From Lentzea aerocolonigenes (GTDB lineage: Bacteria > Actinomycetota > Actinomycetes > Mycobacteriales > Pseudonocardiaceae), in contig NZ_JYJG01000320.1 of assembly GCF_000955955.1 (NCBI RefSeq), positions 1 to 21,038 of the forward strand: a stretch of 21,038 nucleotides of DNA, given 5' to 3'. Shown here piece after piece: positions 8,140-16,122 of the stretch. Under the pieces are notes generated by a model. The model did not search any database, was not told the origin of the DNA, and worked only from the letters and a program-made list of their open reading frames with translations. Each line of letters opens with the position of its first letter. Within the stretch, counting starts at the first letter, position 1. A program made the translations under genes and the position numbers.

Positions 8140-9402
8140 TCAGCTCGACCACACCTGCTCGGCGGCCTTCTGCCACGTCGTGAGGATCGTGTCCAGCTGG
8201 TCGGGCTGTTGCAGGAACTTGACCAGCGCGGCGTCCGCGGTGGGCTGCAGGGCGTCGCTGGAGTCGCGGTTGAAGAACTGGGTGATCTCCGCGGCCTCCT
8301 CGAGGTGCTTGCGGCCCTTCTTGACGAGCGCGGTGCCGGAGTCCTTGGCCTTCGGGTGGGTCGGCAGGATCGTGCCCGAGGAGTTCTTGATGTAGACCTC
8401 CTGGCCCTCCACCGTCGCCGCGTAGGTCAGGAACTCCTTGAGCTCCTTGACGTGCGGGGACTTCGAGCTCGCGAAGAAGCCGTCGGTCGGGCCCTCCTCC
8501 GCCAGCGGCACCTTCGGGTCGATGATCGGGAACCGGAAGAAGTCGATGTCCTCCAGCGCGTCCTTCGGGGCGGCGTCGGCGAAGAAGGCGCCGGTGAGGA
8601 ACATGGCGGTGCGGCCCTGCAGCATCGCGGTCGTGGCCTCCTGGAAGCCGATCGCGGTGCCGTTCGGGTCGGTGTAGGGCAGGATCTCGCGCCACGGCGT
8701 GAAGATCGCCTTCACCTTCGGGTCGTCGAACCGCTGCCTGCCCGCGAGCAGCTCGCGGTGGAACGGCGCGCCGTTGATCCGGATGTTGAAGTAGTCGAAC
8801 CAGGCGGACGCGGTCCACGGCGAGTCGGAGCCCGCGCCCATGCCGAGCGGGATGACGCCCTTGCCCTGCAGCGTCTTGCACAGCTCGACGAACTCGGTCC
8901 AGTTGTTCGGCGGGGTGACACCCCACCTGGCGAAGTTCGACTTGCGGTAGAAGAACGACCACCAATAGGTGGTGGTCGGCACGAACACCTTGCCGCTCAA
9001 CGTCTTGAACGCCTGCGGGTAGTCGCCCATGGTCTGCCAGACGTCGCTGACGTCGAGCAGCAGGCCCTTCTTCTCGTACCCGGTGAGCAGTGCGCCGGGG
9101 TACCAGGTGAAGAGGTCGGGCGGGTTGGCCGAGGTGAGGTAGCTCGGCAGCTGGGTGCGGAAGGTCTCCGAGGCCACGGTGTTGACCGAGACCTGCGAGC
9201 CCTTCCTGTCGTTGAACGCCTTCACCAGTGCGTCGATCGCCGCTTTAGCCGCGGGCGCCGAGAGGTTCGACTGGATCGTGGCCGTGCCCGCGGTCTGGGC
9301 GACCGGGCCGGAAGACGCCGACGTGGCGCAGGATGCTGTGCCGCTGACCAGCAAACCAGCGCCCGCGGCGGCGGTGACGCGGAGGAAGTGACGCCTGTCC
9401 AT
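8140..9402 (-). CDS. Extracellular sugar-binding lipoprotein of the ABC importer
   Basis: A cluster B (family 1) solute-binding protein of 420 residues. The N-terminus DRRHFLRV looks like a twin-arginine (Tat) signal, followed by a hydrophobic stretch and a weak lipobox ending at C25 (GTASC). The mature protein should therefore be exported folded and lipid-anchored outside the membrane. The body shows typical family features such as PPDLFTWYPG, NNWTEFVELCKTL and ALLQGR-type segments (AMLQGRTAMFLTG). It is first in an operon with two permeases and a GH36 enzyme, which points to an alpha-galactoside ligand; galactose or galactonate are alternatives. The divergent gap to the regulator gene holds the operator-like palindrome. 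Confidence 0.92.
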   Translation of the reverse strand: MDRRHFLRVTAAAGAGLLVSGTASCATSASSGPVAQTAGTATIQSNLSAPAAKAAIDALVKAFNDRKGSQVSVNTVASETFRTQLPSYLTSANPPDLFTWYPGALLTGYEKKGLLLDVSDVWQTMGDYPQAFKTLSGKVFVPTTTYWWSFFYRKSNFARWGVTPPNNWTEFVELCKTLQGKGVIPLGMGAGSDSPWTASAWFDYFNIRINGAPFHRELLAGRQRFDDPKVKAIFTPWREILPYTDPNGTAIGFQEATTAMLQGRTAMFLTGAFFADAAPKDALEDIDFFRFPIIDPKVPLAEEGPTDGFFASSKSPHVKELKEFLTYAATVEGQEVYIKNSSGTILPTHPKAKDSGTALVKKGRKHLEEAAEITQFFNRDSSDALQPTADAALVKFLQQPDQLDTILTTWQKAAEQVWSS

Positions 9403-9439
9403 GGCGGACAGACTGCGCCGCGACCATGATCAAGTCAAG

Positions 9440-9458
9440 AATAATTCATAATTTATGA
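9440..9458. promoter_or_regulatory. Putative operator, copy 2, between importer operon and regulator
   Basis: AATAATTCATAATTTATG (9440-9457) nearly repeats the site at 3931-3948. Inside it, TCATAA-T-TTATGA (9446-9458) is a perfect 6+1+6 palindrome, as expected for a dimeric GntR-family protein. It lies between the lipoprotein and regulator starts, so it can serve importer control and autoregulation. Confidence 0.75.
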
Positions 9459-9465
9459 TGTGCCG

Positions 9466-9471
9466 TATGAT
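9466..9471 (+). promoter_or_regulatory. Candidate -10 element (TATGAT) of the regulator gene
   Basis: TATGAT is close to the TATAAT consensus and ends eight bases before the ATG at 9480, with no Shine-Dalgarno sequence between them. A leaderless or nearly leaderless transcript is inferred. A second TATGAT at 9455-9460 overlaps the operator-like palindrome and is an alternative -10. Confidence 0.4.
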
Positions 9472-9479
9472 CTGGCCCC

Positions 9480-10166
9480 ATGAGCGAGAAGCGGCTGCGG
9501 GGCGTGCACGGCCAGACCGTCGAGGCACTGGCGGGCCGGATCCTCGCCGGCGAGATCGGCGAGGGCGACACCCTCGATCTCCCGGCGTTGCGCGAGGAGC
9601 TCGACGTGTCGCTGACGGCGTTGCGCGAGGCCCTGAAGGTGTTGTCCGCCAAGGGCATCATCGACGCGCGGCAGAAGCGCGGAACGTTCGTGCAGCCACG
9701 CTCGTCGTGGAACCTGCTGGACACCGATGTGATGCGCTGGCAGACGGAGGCCGGCGCCGACCACGGCCTGTTCGACGAGCTGACCGAGATGCGGGTGATC
9801 GTCGAACCGGCCGCGGCTCGCCTGGCCGCCGAGCGCGCGTCGGACGCGGACATCGAGGCTCTGGGCGGGGCCGTGGAGCGGATGGCGTCGGCGCGCGACC
9901 TGGCCGCGACCGTCCGGGCGGACCTGGAGTTCCACCGGCTGCTCATGGCGGCGACGCACAACGCGTTCCTGACGCAGGTCGAGCGGATCATCGCGATCGG
10001 GCTCGCCGAGCGGGACAAGCTCGTGCACGGCAACGTGGACGACGACCCGGTGCCGTCACATCGCGCGGTGCTGGACGCGATCGCGGCGCGTGACCCGGAA
10101 GCGGCCTACGAGGCGATGCGCGCGCTGGTCGACAAGTCAGGTGCGGACCTGGACCGCCTGCGCTGA
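9480..10166 (+). CDS. GntR/FadR-family repressor, DgoR-like
   Basis: A transcription factor of 228 residues. The winged helix-turn-helix covers about 8-75 (LPALREELDVSLTALREAL, then GTFVQPR), and an FCD ligand domain covers about 90-225. The linker WNLLDTDVMRW (77-87) is typical of FadR-subfamily sugar-acid regulators and closely resembles E. coli DgoR, which responds to D-galactonate. Metal-ligand candidates D148, H152 and H194 are present, but the usual last histidine near residue 216 is absent. It is divergent from the importer operon with the palindromic site between them. D-galactonate or a close derivative as inducer is inferred. It probably represses both divergent promoter pairs of the locus. 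Confidence 0.88.
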   Translation: MSEKRLRGVHGQTVEALAGRILAGEIGEGDTLDLPALREELDVSLTALREALKVLSAKGIIDARQKRGTFVQPRSSWNLLDTDVMRWQTEAGADHGLFDELTEMRVIVEPAAARLAAERASDADIEALGGAVERMASARDLAATVRADLEFHRLLMAATHNAFLTQVERIIAIGLAERDKLVHGNVDDDPVPSHRAVLDAIAARDPEAAYEAMRALVDKSGADLDRLR

Positions 10167-10218
10167 GGTTCATCGACACTTGATCGATACGACACCATCG
10201 GGCCATGCCCCAGCGGTT

Positions 10219-10242
10219 GTGAAAGACATTCATGTCCTTCAC
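10219..10242. terminator. Hairpin between the regulator and sphingomyelinase genes
   Basis: Arms GTGAAAGACA (10219-10228) and TGTCCTTCAC (10233-10242) pair at nine of ten positions around a TTCA loop. It lies 53 bases after the regulator stop and 12 before the sphingomyelinase start. It may end the regulator transcript or belong to the same palindrome family as the repeats at 1822-1868, since both share a TGAAGG...CCTTCA core. Its closeness to the next start codon could also affect translation there. Confidence 0.5.
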
Positions 10243-10253
10243 CATCGGGGCTC

Positions 10254-11177
10254 ATGCGCCTGATCACGCTCGCCGCCGCCGTCGTGCTGACGATCTCGGC
10301 CGCCCCCGCGGTCGCCGCCCCGGCCGCTCCGAAGATCGCCACCTACAACGTGTTCATGCTGTCGCGGAACCTGTATCCGAACTGGGGACAGCTTCAGCGC
10401 GCCGACCTGATCGACAGCACCGGGGTGTTCGCCGGCCAGGACGTCGTGGTGCTGAACGAGGCCTTCGACAACGCCGCCTCGGACCGGTTGCTGGCGAACC
10501 TCCGCGACACCTATCCGAACCAGACGCCGGTGCTGGGCCGCAGCACCGCCGGGTGGGACCAGACCTCGGGCGCCTACAGTTCGTCGACGCCGGAGGACGG
10601 CGGGGTCGCGGTGCTGAGCCGGTGGCCGATCACGACTCGGGTGCAGCACGTCTACCACGACGCGTGCGGCGCGGACTGGTTCTCCAACAAGGGGTTCGCG
10701 TACGTGCGGATCGACGCGCCGTCCGGGCCGATCCACGTGATCGGCACCCACATGCAGGCGGAGGACTCGGCCTGCACTTCGGCTCCCGCCGGGTACCGGG
10801 CGACGCAGCGTGCCGAGATCAGGTCGTTCCTGGCCGCTCGCAACATCCCCGCGTCCGAGCCGGTGTACGTGGCGGGCGACATGAACGTCGTGAAGGCTTC
10901 TGACGAGTTCCCGCGGATGGTCGCCGAACTGGGGGCTGCTTCTCCCGAGATCGGCGGGCATCCGTTCTCGTGGGACTGCGCGGACAACAGCATCTGCCGC
11001 GACCAGTACGGGCCGCAGTACGCGTCGGAGCACCTCGACTACGTGCTGACGGTCCAGGGACCGGTGTTGCGCAACGAGACACGGCGGGTGAAGAGTCCTG
11101 AGTGGTCGATCAGCTCGTGGGGGCGCAAGTACACCTACACCGATCTGTCCGACCACTACCCCGTGTTCGCCGGCTGA
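10254..11177 (+). CDS. Secreted sphingomyelinase C-type phosphodiesterase
   Basis: Predicted to split sphingomyelin into ceramide and phosphocholine outside the cell. Residues 1-22 form a signal peptide with a cleavage site near AVAA. The rest is an endonuclease/exonuclease/phosphatase fold matching bacterial neutral sphingomyelinases: N32 (YNVFML), E69 (LNEAFDN), H166 (GTHMQAE), D209 and N211 (AGDMNV), and D300-H301 (SDHYPV). These are the metal and catalytic positions of the family. Segments GRSTAGWDQTSGAYSS and ACGADWFSNKGFAYV are also characteristic. The 307-residue length is normal. It lies after a hairpin, so it is probably a separate unit from the galactoside genes. It converges on lysA with a three-base gap. 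Confidence 0.88.
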   Translation: MRLITLAAAVVLTISAAPAVAAPAAPKIATYNVFMLSRNLYPNWGQLQRADLIDSTGVFAGQDVVVLNEAFDNAASDRLLANLRDTYPNQTPVLGRSTAGWDQTSGAYSSSTPEDGGVAVLSRWPITTRVQHVYHDACGADWFSNKGFAYVRIDAPSGPIHVIGTHMQAEDSACTSAPAGYRATQRAEIRSFLAARNIPASEPVYVAGDMNVVKASDEFPRMVAELGAASPEIGGHPFSWDCADNSICRDQYGPQYASEHLDYVLTVQGPVLRNETRRVKSPEWSISSWGRKYTYTDLSDHYPVFAG

Positions 11178-11180
11178 GCG

Positions 11181-12491
11181 TCAGACGTAGCGGCGCAGCA
11201 GGTCCTCCTCGGTTTCGCGGCGCACGACGGGCCGGGCAACGCCGTTGTTCACGGCGATGACGGGTGGGCGGCAGACCTGGTTGTAGTTCGAGGCCAGGGC
11301 GTGGTGGTACGCGCCTGTCACAGGTACGGCCAGGAGGTCGCCCGCGTGCACGTCGGACGGTAGCGGCACGTCCTCGGCCAGTACGTCGCCTGCCTCGCAG
11401 TGCCTGCCCACCACGGTCACCGGCTGCGGTTTGCCGCCTCGGCCCACCAGGCGGACGACGTACTTGGCGCCGTACAACGCAGGCCGTGGGTTGTCGCTCA
11501 TACCGCCGTCCACGGCCACGAAGGTCCGGGCGCCGCGCTTGACCGCGCAGACCCGGTACAGGGTCACTCCGGCGTTCGCGACGATCGATCGGCCCGGCTC
11601 GATCAGAACACGTGGGACTGGCACGCGGTGTAGCGCGCACTCGTAGTTGAGGGTGCCACGAAGTCGTTGAGCGAAGCCGAAGAGGTCGAACGAGGACTCG
11701 CCGGGCAGATAGGGGGCGCAGAAGCCGCCACCGAGGTCGAGCTGCTCGATGCGGACGCCACAGGAGGCGATCAGGCTCACCATGCGGCGGACGGCTTCCT
11801 CGTAGGACGCGACGTGGCGGACCTGGGAGCCGATGTGGCAGTGCAGGCCGGTCAGCCGAAGCGAAGGCTGCTCGACCACTCGCAGAATCGCCTCCAGGGC
11901 CGCGCCGGAAGCCAGCGAGAAGCCGAACTTCTGGTCTTCCACGCCGGTTGCGATGGCGGCGTGGGTGTGGGCGTCCACGCCGGGCGTCACGCGGATCATG
12001 ACCTGCTGGCCGTGGCGGGCCAGTGCGCCGAGCTGGGCGATCTCGTCCAGCGAGTCGACGACGATCCGCGAGACGCCGTACGCCAGGGCTGCTTTGAGGT
12101 CCTCGGCGGTCTTCACGTTGCCGTGCATGACGATTCGCGAGGCGGGGAACCCGGCGGCTTTCGCGAGGGCGAGCTCACCCGCTGAGGACACGTCCAACGA
12201 CAAACCCTCAGCCGCCATCCAGCGGTAGACCTCGGGGCAGGGCAGCGACTTGCCCGCGAACACGACCTCGGCGTCCGGAAGCGTTTCGACGAACGACCGG
12301 GCGCGGCGTCGAACCGTTTCGACGTCCAGGACCTGGCACGGTGTGCCGAACTGGGCGGCGAGACGCGTGACCGGGATTCCACCGATGACGAGGTCCGCGC
12401 CGGACAGGTGGGTTCCGTCCGGCCACAGGCCCTCTTCCAGCACCGGCTCGGTGGCGCATCCGATGCTGGGCAGCAACTCCGCGAGTGTCAT
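11181..12491 (-). CDS. lysA: Diaminopimelate decarboxylase family (LysA-like), PLP-dependent
   Basis: Expected to decarboxylate meso-diaminopimelate to L-lysine in the cytoplasm. It has 436 residues and a fold III (alanine racemase-like) barrel. The PLP lysine is K81 in FAGKSLPCPEV, and other motifs are HGNVKT (123-128), HCHIGSQ (217-223), LGGGF (253-257) and EPGRSIVANAG (298-308). The C-terminal domain contributes C365 (GRHCEAGDVL) and the motif TGAYHHALASNYN (392-404). All active-site motifs are intact. It stands alone, with no argS, hom, thrC or thrB nearby, which are common neighbours of the main actinobacterial lysA. It could be a second copy or have another D-amino acid or diamine substrate. 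Start ATG 12491. Confidence 0.85.
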   Translation of the reverse strand: MTLAELLPSIGCATEPVLEEGLWPDGTHLSGADLVIGGIPVTRLAAQFGTPCQVLDVETVRRRARSFVETLPDAEVVFAGKSLPCPEVYRWMAAEGLSLDVSSAGELALAKAAGFPASRIVMHGNVKTAEDLKAALAYGVSRIVVDSLDEIAQLGALARHGQQVMIRVTPGVDAHTHAAIATGVEDQKFGFSLASGAALEAILRVVEQPSLRLTGLHCHIGSQVRHVASYEEAVRRMVSLIASCGVRIEQLDLGGGFCAPYLPGESSFDLFGFAQRLRGTLNYECALHRVPVPRVLIEPGRSIVANAGVTLYRVCAVKRGARTFVAVDGGMSDNPRPALYGAKYVVRLVGRGGKPQPVTVVGRHCEAGDVLAEDVPLPSDVHAGDLLAVPVTGAYHHALASNYNQVCRPPVIAVNNGVARPVVRRETEEDLLRRYV

Positions 12492-12596
12492 GGATCAAGT
12501 GCACGCCTGCCGATCGAGCTTTCCCAGGCCTCGGACGAGACCCTGACACGCGGGAGGCCCACCTTGACGCGATCCTGACGAGCGCGGTGGCCCAGG

Positions 12597-13274
12597 TCAT
12601 AGCTCCAGGCGGTAACCCATGCCCGGCTCGGTGATCAGGTGCCGGGGGTGGGCCGGGTCGGCTTCCAGTTTGCGGCGGAGCTGGGCGAAGTAGACGCGGA
12701 GGTACTGGGACTCGTTGACGTGCATCGGTCCCCAGACCTCCTGCAGCAGCTGCTTCTGGGAGACGAGGCGGCCTGGGTTGCGGGCCAGGATCTCGACCAG
12801 GCCCCACTCGGTCGGGGTCAGGTGGATTTCGCGGCCGTCGCGGCGCACCTTCTTCACGGCCAGATCGACGATGAACGACGAGGTTTCGACCACCGGGTCT
12901 CCCCCGTCGCGGGCCAGACCTCGGCGCACGGCCGCCCGCAGGCGGGCCAGGAGTTCGTCCATGCCGAACGGCTTGGTGACGTAGTCGTCGGCGCCCGCGT
13001 CCAGGGCCTCCACTTTGGCCGCGGAGTCCGTTCGGGCGGAGAGGACGATGATCGGGATGGTCGACCAGCCGCGCAGGCCCGCGATCACGTCCACGCCGTC
13101 GATGTCCGGGAGGCCCAAGTCCAGCACGACGACGTCGGGCTTGCCTTCCACGGCCACGCCGAGGGCGGATTTGCCGTCGTAGGCCGTCATCACGTCGTAG
13201 CCGCGCGCGCTGAGGTTGATCCTCAACGCGCGGACGATCTGCGGTTCGTCATCGACCACCAGTACTGACGTCAT
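12597..13274 (-). CDS. kdpE: KdpE response regulator (OmpR family)
   Basis: Activator of the kdp potassium-uptake operon. It has 225 residues. The receiver domain (1-115) keeps all phosphorylation residues: D8 and D9, phospho-acceptor D52 (VVLDLGLPD), T80 region (VLSART) and K99 (DDYVTKPFG). The winged-helix DNA-binding domain is about 125-225, with HLTPTEWGLVEIL and SQYLRVYFAQLRRKLE. The start ATG overlaps the kdpD remnant stop by four bases (ATGA). The gene looks fully functional although its partner kinase gene is broken, so phosphorylation would need another kinase or a second KdpD. Confidence 0.93.
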   Translation of the reverse strand: MTSVLVVDDEPQIVRALRINLSARGYDVMTAYDGKSALGVAVEGKPDVVVLDLGLPDIDGVDVIAGLRGWSTIPIIVLSARTDSAAKVEALDAGADDYVTKPFGMDELLARLRAAVRRGLARDGGDPVVETSSFIVDLAVKKVRRDGREIHLTPTEWGLVEILARNPGRLVSQKQLLQEVWGPMHVNESQYLRVYFAQLRRKLEADPAHPRHLITEPGMGYRLEL

Positions 13275-13657
13275 GGAGATGTCTCCTCGTAGGCGGGTAG
13301 TGAGATCACGATGGTGAGCCCGCCGCCCGGTGTGTCCTCTGCGCTGATCTCACCGCCCACGGCGGCGGTGCAGCCCTTCGCGACGCTCAGCCGGGCGAAG
13401 ATCTCGCCCACGGCCTTCTTGGGCAGTGCGGGACCGTGGTCCACGATCCGCAGCTCGACGAACGAACCGTGCTGACTCGCGCGGATCTCAACCTGGTCGT
13501 GGGTCTCGACGAGCCCCACGACCACTTCGGTGCCGCGCTCCCGGCGCCGGTGTGCCTCGCCGAGCATGGCGAAGTTCTTGCCGGCGCCGGGAGCGGCGCC
13601 GAGGTAGATCCTCAGCTCTCCCCGGCGACCGTCAACTGGATGCGCTGTCGATGGCAC
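13271..13657 (-). pseudogene. kdpD: kdpD remnant: in-frame, internally deleted sensor kinase (128 codons)
   Basis: An open frame with no internal stop that joins the beginning and end of KdpD (normally about 850 residues). Residues 13-53 match the N-terminal KdpD domain (GELRIYLGAAPGAGK, GLVETH), but the Walker A threonine is N28. From residue 56 it resumes in the C-terminal ATPase domain (VELRIVDHGP, TPGGGLTIVISLP). The universal-stress domain, membrane helices, HisKA helix with its histidine, and N box are all missing. A second in-frame gap after FAR (87-89) removes the GLGL motif, and the G1 motif reads DHGPALP instead of GPG. It cannot be a histidine kinase. It starts 26 bases inside kdpC and ends overlapping kdpE, so translational coupling is kept. 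A mini-protein with a residual role is possible. Confidence 0.88.
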
Positions 13658-14162
13658 GGTTCAGCGCAGTCACGTTGACGGTGGTGGTGAAGGTGCCGTG
13701 AGTGTTGGAGGCGACCAACTCCCGGACCTTCTCCACGGACAGCCCGGACGCGCGCGCCACACGGGGCACCTGCAACGCCGCGTACTCCGGGCTGATGTGC
13801 GGGTCGAGGCCGGAAGCCGAGGCCGTGACGGCGTCCTGCGGCACCTGGTCCTCGGAGACGCCTTCCCGCTGGGCGATCTGAGCACGACGCTCGGCGATCA
13901 CCTTGGTGTAGTCCTCGTTGAGCTCGCCCTTGTTCGAACCACCGGACGCGGGCAGCGTCGCGGCGGACGGGCGCGGCACGAAGTACTTGTCGCCTTCGCG
14001 CACGACCGCGACGAGTGCGGTGTCGGTCGCCTCCGCGTTGGCGTGCAGGCCGGGCAGCCGCGAGACACCCCACACGGACAAGGGGTACAGCACCCCGAGG
14101 AGCACGGTGAGGGCGAGCAGGATCCGCAGACCCGCCCACGACTGCTTCAGAAAGTTCTCCAT
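13632..14162 (-). CDS. kdpC: KdpC, potassium-transporting ATPase subunit C
   Basis: Single-span subunit that stabilises KdpFABC and assists ATP binding by KdpB. It has 176 residues, with a membrane helix at about 10-30 (LRILLALTVLLGVLYPLSVW). The periplasmic part has the family motifs YFVPRPSA, GSNKG, VPQDAVTASASGLDPHISP and ALNRAIDS. The chosen ATG at 14162 lies one base after the kdpB stop. A TTG at 14171 would overlap kdpB and is less likely. The 3' end overlaps the kdpD remnant. Confidence 0.95.
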   Translation of the reverse strand: MENFLKQSWAGLRILLALTVLLGVLYPLSVWGVSRLPGLHANAEATDTALVAVVREGDKYFVPRPSAATLPASGGSNKGELNEDYTKVIAERRAQIAQREGVSEDQVPQDAVTASASGLDPHISPEYAALQVPRVARASGLSVEKVRELVASNTHGTFTTTVNVTALNRAIDSASS

Positions 14163-14163
14163 G

Positions 14164-16122
14164 TCAGCCAATCCCGGGGATGAGTCGCACGAGCAGGTCG
14201 ATCAGCCAGATCCCGGCGAACGGCGTGACGACACCGCCGAGGCCGTAGATCAGCAGGTTGCGCCGCAGCAAGGCGGACGCGCTGGACGGCCGGTACCGGA
14301 CACCCTTCAAAGCCAACGGGATCAGCGCCACGATGATCAGCGCGTTGAAGATCACCGCGGACAGGATCGCGGACTGCGGCGTGGCCAGGCGCATGATGTT
14401 GAGCTTGTCCAGCGCCGGGTAGATCGCCGCGAACATCGCCGGCAGGATCGCGAAGTACTTCGCCAGGTCGTTCGCCACGGAGAACGTCGTCAGCGCACCA
14501 CGCGTGATCAGCAGCTGCTTGCCGATCTCCACGATCTCGATCAGCTTGGTCGGGTCCGAGTCGAGGTCGACCATGTTGCCGGCCTCCTTCGCGGCCGACG
14601 TGCCGGTGTTCATCGCGACGCCGACGTCCGCCTGGGCGAGCGCCGGGGCGTCGTTCGTGCCGTCACCGGTCATCGCGACCAGCCGGCCGCCCTCCTGCTC
14701 CTTGCGGATCAGGGCCATCTTGTCCTCGGGCTTGGCCTCGGCGAGGAAGTCGTCGACGCCCGCCTCCTCCGCGATCGCCTTGGCGGTCAACGGGTTGTCG
14801 CCGGTGACCATGACCGTGCGGATGCCCATCGCGCGCAGCTCGGCGAAGCGTTCCTTCATGCCGGGCTTCACCACGTCGCTCAGCCGGATGATCCCGAGGA
14901 CCTGTCCGTTCTCCGCGACGACCAGCGGGGTGCCGCCCTGTGCGCTGATCTCGTCGACGATCTCGCGAGCCGTGTCGGTCAGCTCGAACGCGGACGCCGC
15001 GCCCTTGCGGATGCTGCGGTCGCCGAGGTCGACGCCGGACATGCGGGTCTGCGCGGTGAACGGGATGAACTCGCCGGTCTTCTCGTGGTAGTTCGCGGGT
15101 TGACCGCCCGCGAGCTCCAGGATGCTGCGGCCCTCAGGGGTGTCGTCCGCGAGGCTCGCGAGCCGGGCCGCCGCGACGAGCGTCTCCTCGGACGTCCGGC
15201 CGACCGGGATGAACTCGGTCGCGCGCCGGTTTCCCCAGGTGATCGTGCCGGTCTTGTCGAGCAGCAGCGTGTCGATGTCACCGGCGGCCTCGACGGCCTT
15301 GCCCGAGGTCGCGAGGACGTTGCGCTGCACCAGCCGGTCCATGCCCGCGATGCCGATGGCGCTCAGCAGTGCGCCGATCGTCGTCGGGATCAGGCAGACC
15401 AGCAACGCCGTCAGCACGACCACGGACTGCTCGCCGCCCGAGTAGATCGCGAACGGCTGCAGCGCCACGACCGCGAGCACGAAGATGATCGTCAGCGTGG
15501 AGAGCAGGATCGTCAGCGCGATCTCGTTGGGCGTCTTCTGCCGTTCGGCGCCTTCGACCAACGCGATCATGCGGTCCACAAAGGACTCGCCTGGCCTGGT
15601 CGTGATCCTCACGACGATCCGGTCGGACAGCACCGTCGTGCCGCCGGTGACCGCACACCGGTCGCCACCCGACTCGCGGATGACGGGTGCGGACTCGCCG
15701 GTGATCGCCGACTCGTCGACGGTGGCGATGCCCTCGACGACGTCGCCGTCGCCGGGGATGACCTCACCGGCCTCGACGACCACCAGGTCGCCGACCTTCA
15801 GCTCTGTTCCTGCGACGACGGCACCGTTCACGAGCCTGGCGACGGCGTCCTTCTTGGTCTTGCGCAACGAGTCGGCCTGGGCCTTGCCGCGGCCCTCCGC
15901 GACGGCCTCCGCCAGGTTCGCGAAGAGCACGGTGAACCACAGCCACAGCGCGACCGCGACGGTGAACACGCTCGGGTCGGTCGCCGCGAACACGGTGACC
16001 AGCAACGACCCCACCCAGACGACGAACATGACCGGGCTGCGCAGCTGGTGGCGCGGGTGGAGCTTCCTGAGAGCGTCCGGGATCGCGGTGACGATGCCCG
16101 GTTTGCTCGGTGTGGTGGTCAC
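14164..16122 (-). CDS. kdpB: KdpB, P-type ATPase subunit of the potassium pump
   Basis: The ATP-hydrolysing subunit of KdpFABC. It has 652 residues. The start is GTG at 16122, overlapping the kdpA stop by four bases (GTGA); the longer upstream frame lies inside kdpA and is not real. The chain shows the actuator motif TGES (141-144), the membrane motif PTTIG (246-250), phospho-aspartate D289 in DKTGTIT, and the hinge [21 protein letters not shown]. No defect is visible. Full length suggests an active pump despite the damaged sensor gene downstream. Confidence 0.97.
   Translation of the reverse strand: MTTTPSKPGIVTAIPDALRKLHPRHQLRSPVMFVVWVGSLLVTVFAATDPSVFTVAVALWLWFTVLFANLAEAVAEGRGKAQADSLRKTKKDAVARLVNGAVVAGTELKVGDLVVVEAGEVIPGDGDVVEGIATVDESAITGESAPVIRESGGDRCAVTGGTTVLSDRIVVRITTRPGESFVDRMIALVEGAERQKTPNEIALTILLSTLTIIFVLAVVALQPFAIYSGGEQSVVVLTALLVCLIPTTIGALLSAIGIAGMDRLVQRNVLATSGKAVEAAGDIDTLLLDKTGTITWGNRRATEFIPVGRTSEETLVAAARLASLADDTPEGRSILELAGGQPANYHEKTGEFIPFTAQTRMSGVDLGDRSIRKGAASAFELTDTAREIVDEISAQGGTPLVVAENGQVLGIIRLSDVVKPGMKERFAELRAMGIRTVMVTGDNPLTAKAIAEEAGVDDFLAEAKPEDKMALIRKEQEGGRLVAMTGDGTNDAPALAQADVGVAMNTGTSAAKEAGNMVDLDSDPTKLIEIVEIGKQLLITRGALTTFSVANDLAKYFAILPAMFAAIYPALDKLNIMRLATPQSAILSAVIFNALIIVALIPLALKGVRYRPSSASALLRRNLLIYGLGGVVTPFAGIWLIDLLVRLIPGIG

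Noticed and set aside
8209..9429. 406-codon plus-strand frame opposite the sugar-binding lipoprotein
   Set aside because: Composition is typical of an antisense frame in GC-rich DNA, and the opposite strand encodes a clear ABC binding protein.
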